From Rhodoferax sp. (GTDB lineage Bacteria > Pseudomonadota > Gammaproteobacteria > Burkholderiales > Burkholderiaceae_C), in contig NZ_JAQTXM010000012.1 in assembly GCF_028688795.1 (NCBI RefSeq), positions 62,001-126,000 of the forward strand: DNA of 64,000 nucleotides, given 5' to 3'. The notes under the pieces were generated by a model, which searched no databases, was not told the origin of the DNA, and saw only the letters and a list, made by a program, of their open reading frames with translations. Position numbers and translations under genes: made by a program. Numbering within the stretch: the first letter of the stretch is position 1; each line of letters starts with the position of its first letter. Of the stretch, positions 61,228 through 64,000 are shown in pieces.

Positions 61228-61923
61228 ATGCGAAACTACGCCCGTTTTATCCCAGGTGAAGAAATTCAAGCCGCCGAGCTCTGGAACTTTGGCGCCATAG
61301 ACACCACCGCTCAGTTGCTTGAAGCGCAAGCCAAGGCACGTGCCTCTGAGCAAGACCAGGTCGATCTGGCGACCGCATGCCAGGACAGCCGACAGGCTGG
61401 CTACGCTGCTGGCCTGATTCAGGGCAGGGCGCAAGCCGAAGCCGAGCTGCAGCAAAAAATGGCGGATTTTTTGGACAATCAGGCGCAAGCCGCCGCACAG
61501 CATTTCGGCGCGTTGTTTGCCACCACCCAAAGTCAGTTGGCAGCGGCCCAACAAACCATGGCGCAAGGCGTGTTGGAGCTGTCATGTGAATTGGCGCGCC
61601 AGGTGATGCGCCAAGAGTTGTCAGTCAACCCCAATGTGTTGCTGCCTGTGATTGCTGAGGCTCTGGACATGCTGGGTGCTGAGCATCGCAGCGCCGTAGT
61701 TCGCATGAACCCCGCCGACCTGGAGGTGCTTGGGGGCTTGATGCCTTCTGAATTTACTGGGATGGCGCTGACCCTGCGCGCAGACCCGGCACTGCAGCCG
61801 GGCGGCTGCGTGGTGGAGTCAGCCGGTATGGTGGTCGATGCCACGCTGCAAAAAAGATGGCAACGCGCGGTGGCCACACTGGGGCTGGAATCAAGCTGGG
61901 AGGGCACCAGTGAGCCAAGCTGA
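61228..61923 (+). CDS. fliH: Flagellar export apparatus regulator FliH
   Basis: 231-residue negative regulator and stator-stalk partner of the FliI ATPase. The N-terminus [20 protein letters not shown], a Gln/Ala-rich coiled-coil middle (about 70-120) and the C-terminal FliI-binding part [20 protein letters not shown] are typical. Its end overlaps fliI by 14 nt. Confidence 0.92.
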   Translation: MRNYARFIPGEEIQAAELWNFGAIDTTAQLLEAQAKARASEQDQVDLATACQDSRQAGYAAGLIQGRAQAEAELQQKMADFLDNQAQAAAQHFGALFATTQSQLAAAQQTMAQGVLELSCELARQVMRQELSVNPNVLLPVIAEALDMLGAEHRSAVVRMNPADLEVLGGLMPSEFTGMALTLRADPALQPGGCVVESAGMVVDATLQKRWQRAVATLGLESSWEGTSEPS

Positions 61924-63328
61924 TGCTGCCCTCAAGTGGCAAACATTTTTGACCGATGCCACTCGCCGCGTGCACACGGGCACTACGCTGGAAGTGCGTG
62001 GCACGCTCACACGCTTGACTGGTTTGGTACTTGAAGCCGCAGGAATTCGGGTGCCGGTGGGCTCGCAGTGCTGGGTGCGCATGAAAGCCCAGGCACCGGT
62101 GTTGGCCGAGGTGGTGGGCTTTTCTAATGACCGGGCTTTTTTGATGCCGGCGGGTGACGTGCACGGCCTTTCCAGCGGGGCCAGCGTGGAGCCCGCGCCT
62201 GCCTACATTGCCATTCCCCGCCTAGGCGAACGCCGCCAAGCACAGCGTGAGTTTGGCCAAGGGGTGTTGCGCCTGCCCTTGGGCGACGGCTTGCTGGGCC
62301 GCGTGGTAGATGCCCACGGCGCACCCATGGACTACAAAGGGCCCATTCTGGATGTGGCGGCGGTGCCGATGGACCGCAAACCGATCAATGCCATGGACCG
62401 CGCGCCGGTGCGTGAGGCGCTGGACACGGGCATTCGCGCCATCAATGCGCTGCTGACGGTCGGCCGCGGTCAGCGGCTGGGGCTGTTTGCTGGCTCGGGC
62501 GTGGGCAAAAGTGTGCTGCTTGGCATGATGGCGCGCTACACCAAGGCGGATGTGATTGTGGTCGGCCTGATTGGTGAACGGGGCCGAGAGGTCAAGGAAT
62601 TCATTGAAGACATTTTGGGTGAAGAGGGCCGGGAGCGAGCTGTTGTTGTCGCTGCCCCGGCTGACGCGCCGCCACTGCTGCGCATGCAAGGCGCGGCCTA
62701 CGCCACCGCGGTGGCTGAGAGCTTTAGGGACAAAGGCAAACACGTGTTGCTGTTGATGGACTCACTCACCCGCTACGCCATGGCACAGCGTGAAATTGCC
62801 CTGGCCATTGGCGAGCCGCCCGCTACCAAGGGCTACCCGCCTTCATGTTTTGCCAAGCTGCCACAGTTGGTGGAGCGCAGCGGCAACGGGCTGCACGGCG
62901 TGGGTTCGATCACCGCGTTTTACACCGTGTTGTCAGAGGGCGATGACCAACAAGACCCGATTGCCGATGCCGCTCGGGCTATTTTGGACGGGCACATCGT
63001 GCTCTCAAGGTCGTTGGCCGAGGCGGGTCATTTCCCGGCCATTGACATTGAGCAATCAGCCTCGCGGGTGATGCAAAACGTGGTGCCAAAAGCACACTTT
63101 GATCTGGCCAGGCAGTTCAAGGCGGTGTATTCACGCTACGAAAAAGGCCATGATCTGGTGCAAATTGGCGCCTATGTGAGTGGCTCTGACCGGGGGCTGG
63201 ACCAAGCCATTGCGCTGCATGACCCCATGCAACAGTTTTTGCAACAAGACATGTTTGAATCCTCCACGTTGACTGACAGCGTGACGGACATGGCTGGGGC
63301 GCTCGGCATGCCAGCTTTGGCCAAATAA
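61910..63328 (+). CDS. fliI: Flagellum-specific ATP synthase FliI
   Basis: 472-residue export ATPase. Walker A is [40 protein letters not shown] follows, and Walker B is [20 protein letters not shown]. The start is most likely GTG at 61910, with GGAGG 7 nt upstream inside fliH, giving [10 protein letters not shown]; the longer frame from 61838 reads through fliH and lacks a plausible N-terminus. Confidence 0.95.
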   Translation: MSQADAALKWQTFLTDATRRVHTGTTLEVRGTLTRLTGLVLEAAGIRVPVGSQCWVRMKAQAPVLAEVVGFSNDRAFLMPAGDVHGLSSGASVEPAPAYIAIPRLGERRQAQREFGQGVLRLPLGDGLLGRVVDAHGAPMDYKGPILDVAAVPMDRKPINAMDRAPVREALDTGIRAINALLTVGRGQRLGLFAGSGVGKSVLLGMMARYTKADVIVVGLIGERGREVKEFIEDILGEEGRERAVVVAAPADAPPLLRMQGAAYATAVAESFRDKGKHVLLLMDSLTRYAMAQREIALAIGEPPATKGYPPSCFAKLPQLVERSGNGLHGVGSITAFYTVLSEGDDQQDPIADAARAILDGHIVLSRSLAEAGHFPAIDIEQSASRVMQNVVPKAHFDLARQFKAVYSRYEKGHDLVQIGAYVSGSDRGLDQAIALHDPMQQFLQQDMFESSTLTDSVTDMAGALGMPALAK

Positions 63329-63350
63329 ATTCACTTGAATCAGCGTCACC

Positions 63351-63821
63351 ATGCCCAAGTTCAGAAGCCTTCTACTCGCCGTCGATCTGGCCATCACCAA
63401 GCGGGACCAAGCCTTGGCGGTGGTGCAAACGCATCGGCGCAACCACGCGTTTGCCCAAAGTCAAATGGACCAGTTGCAGCAGTACGCCACCGAGACCGAG
63501 CAGCGCTGGACAACTGGTGCGCAAAAAAGCACCACACCTGAGTTATTGCACCACCACTACCAGTTCATGGCGCGGCTGCAGCAGGCGGTTGATCTTCAAC
63601 AAAATGCGCTCGCCACATCGGTGGCCAAAGTGCAAGCGGCTGAGCAAGTGTTGTTGCAAGCGGAATTTCGCATTGCCAGCCTGAAGCTTGTGCTGGGCAA
63701 GCGCCAGGTTGATCTGGCCAAGCTGCAGCAACGCCAGGAGCAAAAAGAAATGGATGAGTTTGCGTCCATGCAAACCCTGCGGCAAGTCCGCTTGAAATTG
63801 GAGAACAGCCATGAGCATTGA
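63351..63821 (+). CDS. fliJ: Flagellar export chaperone FliJ
   Basis: 156-residue coiled-coil protein (LLAVDLAITKRDQALAVVQT, LVLGKRQVDLAKLQQRQEQK) that works with FliI and FlhA. Helical with many Gln; the C-terminus EFASMQTLRQVRLKLENSHE is typical. It overlaps fliK by 11 nt. Confidence 0.88.
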   Translation: MPKFRSLLLAVDLAITKRDQALAVVQTHRRNHAFAQSQMDQLQQYATETEQRWTTGAQKSTTPELLHHHYQFMARLQQAVDLQQNALATSVAKVQAAEQVLLQAEFRIASLKLVLGKRQVDLAKLQQRQEQKEMDEFASMQTLRQVRLKLENSHEH

Positions 63822-64000
63822 AGTAAGCAGCGCGCCCAAGGGCGTCAAGGCGGCGGCGAGTGCCGATTCGCACGGTAAAAAGGCTGGCAAAGCGGGGGCT
63901 GCTGCCGGTGAGGGCAGCAGCGGATTTTCTGCGTTGATGAATTTGTTGTCTGCCTCCGAAGACGGTGCAACTGGCCTAGCTGGAGATGCATCGTTGCCCG
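63811..64000 (+). CDS. fliK: Flagellar hook-length control protein FliK (3' end outside window)
   Basis: Only the first 63 codons are inside the window: MSIEVSSAPKGVKAAASADS, then a Gly/Ala/Lys-rich stretch and FSALMNLLSASEDGATGL. FliK is the export-switch ruler and begins with a disordered, Ala/Gly-rich region including a short helical segment such as FSALMNLLSA. GGAG at 63800 precedes the ATG. The position after fliJ is the main evidence. Confidence 0.8.
   Translation, partial: MSIEVSSAPKGVKAAASADSHGKKAGKAGAAAGEGSSGFSALMNLLSASEDGATGLAGDASLP

Overview
The window looks like a chromosomal segment of a flagellated betaproteobacterium of the Comamonadaceae (Burkholderiales), probably near Rhodoferax/Albidiferax. 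The pointers are FlhDC-type flagellar control, the gene order flhDC-motAB-cheYZ-flhBAF-flhG-fliA, a PHB-type phasin gene, and protein styles typical of that family. This placement comes from reading, not from a database search.

Layout. (1) 1-11.8 kb, general chromosome: the 3' part of an RhlE-type RNA helicase, a phasin, a GNAT acetyltransferase, two envelope proteins of unknown role, a decayed D-Ala-D-Ala endopeptidase, a QseB/PmrA-type two-component pair, a DUF1345 remnant, and a minus-strand run of phosphatase, PhzF-like isomerase, aminotransferase, Asp/Glu-type racemase and LysE exporter. (2) 12-17.9 kb: a MocR-type regulator diverging from lysE, followed by an unusual decarboxylase/ATP-grasp fusion protein and a further PLP-fold protein. 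With the neighbouring PLP enzymes, racemase and exporter this looks like an uncharacterised amino-acid-derived metabolite locus. (3) 17.8-42.2 kb: flagellar and chemotaxis genes: flaG, an EAL-like/HDOD protein, flgL-K-J-I-H-G-F-E-D-C-B (minus), flgA-M-N (plus), then fliA, flhG-like, flhF, flhA, flhB, cheZ, cheY, motB, motA, flhC, flhD (minus). (4) 42.5-44 kb, a small accessory island: a MntA/HepT-type toxin-antitoxin pair, an integrase fragment and the 3' remnant of an AAA-ATPase/nuclease gene. (5) 44-53.8 kb, flagellin island: a GT2 glycosyltransferase, a 2369-residue protein with three complete TPR plus OGT/SPINDLY-like glycosyltransferase modules and two further glycosyltransferase-like domains, and two divergent flagellin genes. 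(6) 53.9-64 kb: fliD, fliS, fliT, an inserted AAA-ATPase/PD-(D/E)XK gene bracketed by short repeats, fliE, and fliF-G-H-I-J-K (fliK cut by the window end).

The parts fit together as a standard flagellum. FlhDC is the master regulator, hook-basal-body and export genes form long operons with 1-14 nt overlaps, FliA/FlgM is the late switch, and plausible sigma-28 promoters precede flgM, flaG, one flagellin and fliS. The giant glycosyltransferase follows a flagellin gene by 14 nt, so flagellin O-glycosylation is the obvious hypothesis.

A second theme is a family of AT-rich, roughly 55-65 bp interspersed repeats (seven copies seen). Two lie in frame inside genes (mocR and flgH), two bracket the AAA-ATPase/nuclease gene as direct repeats, and one abuts the 3' remnant of a second gene of that same nuclease family. 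I saw no tRNA, rRNA or CRISPR array.
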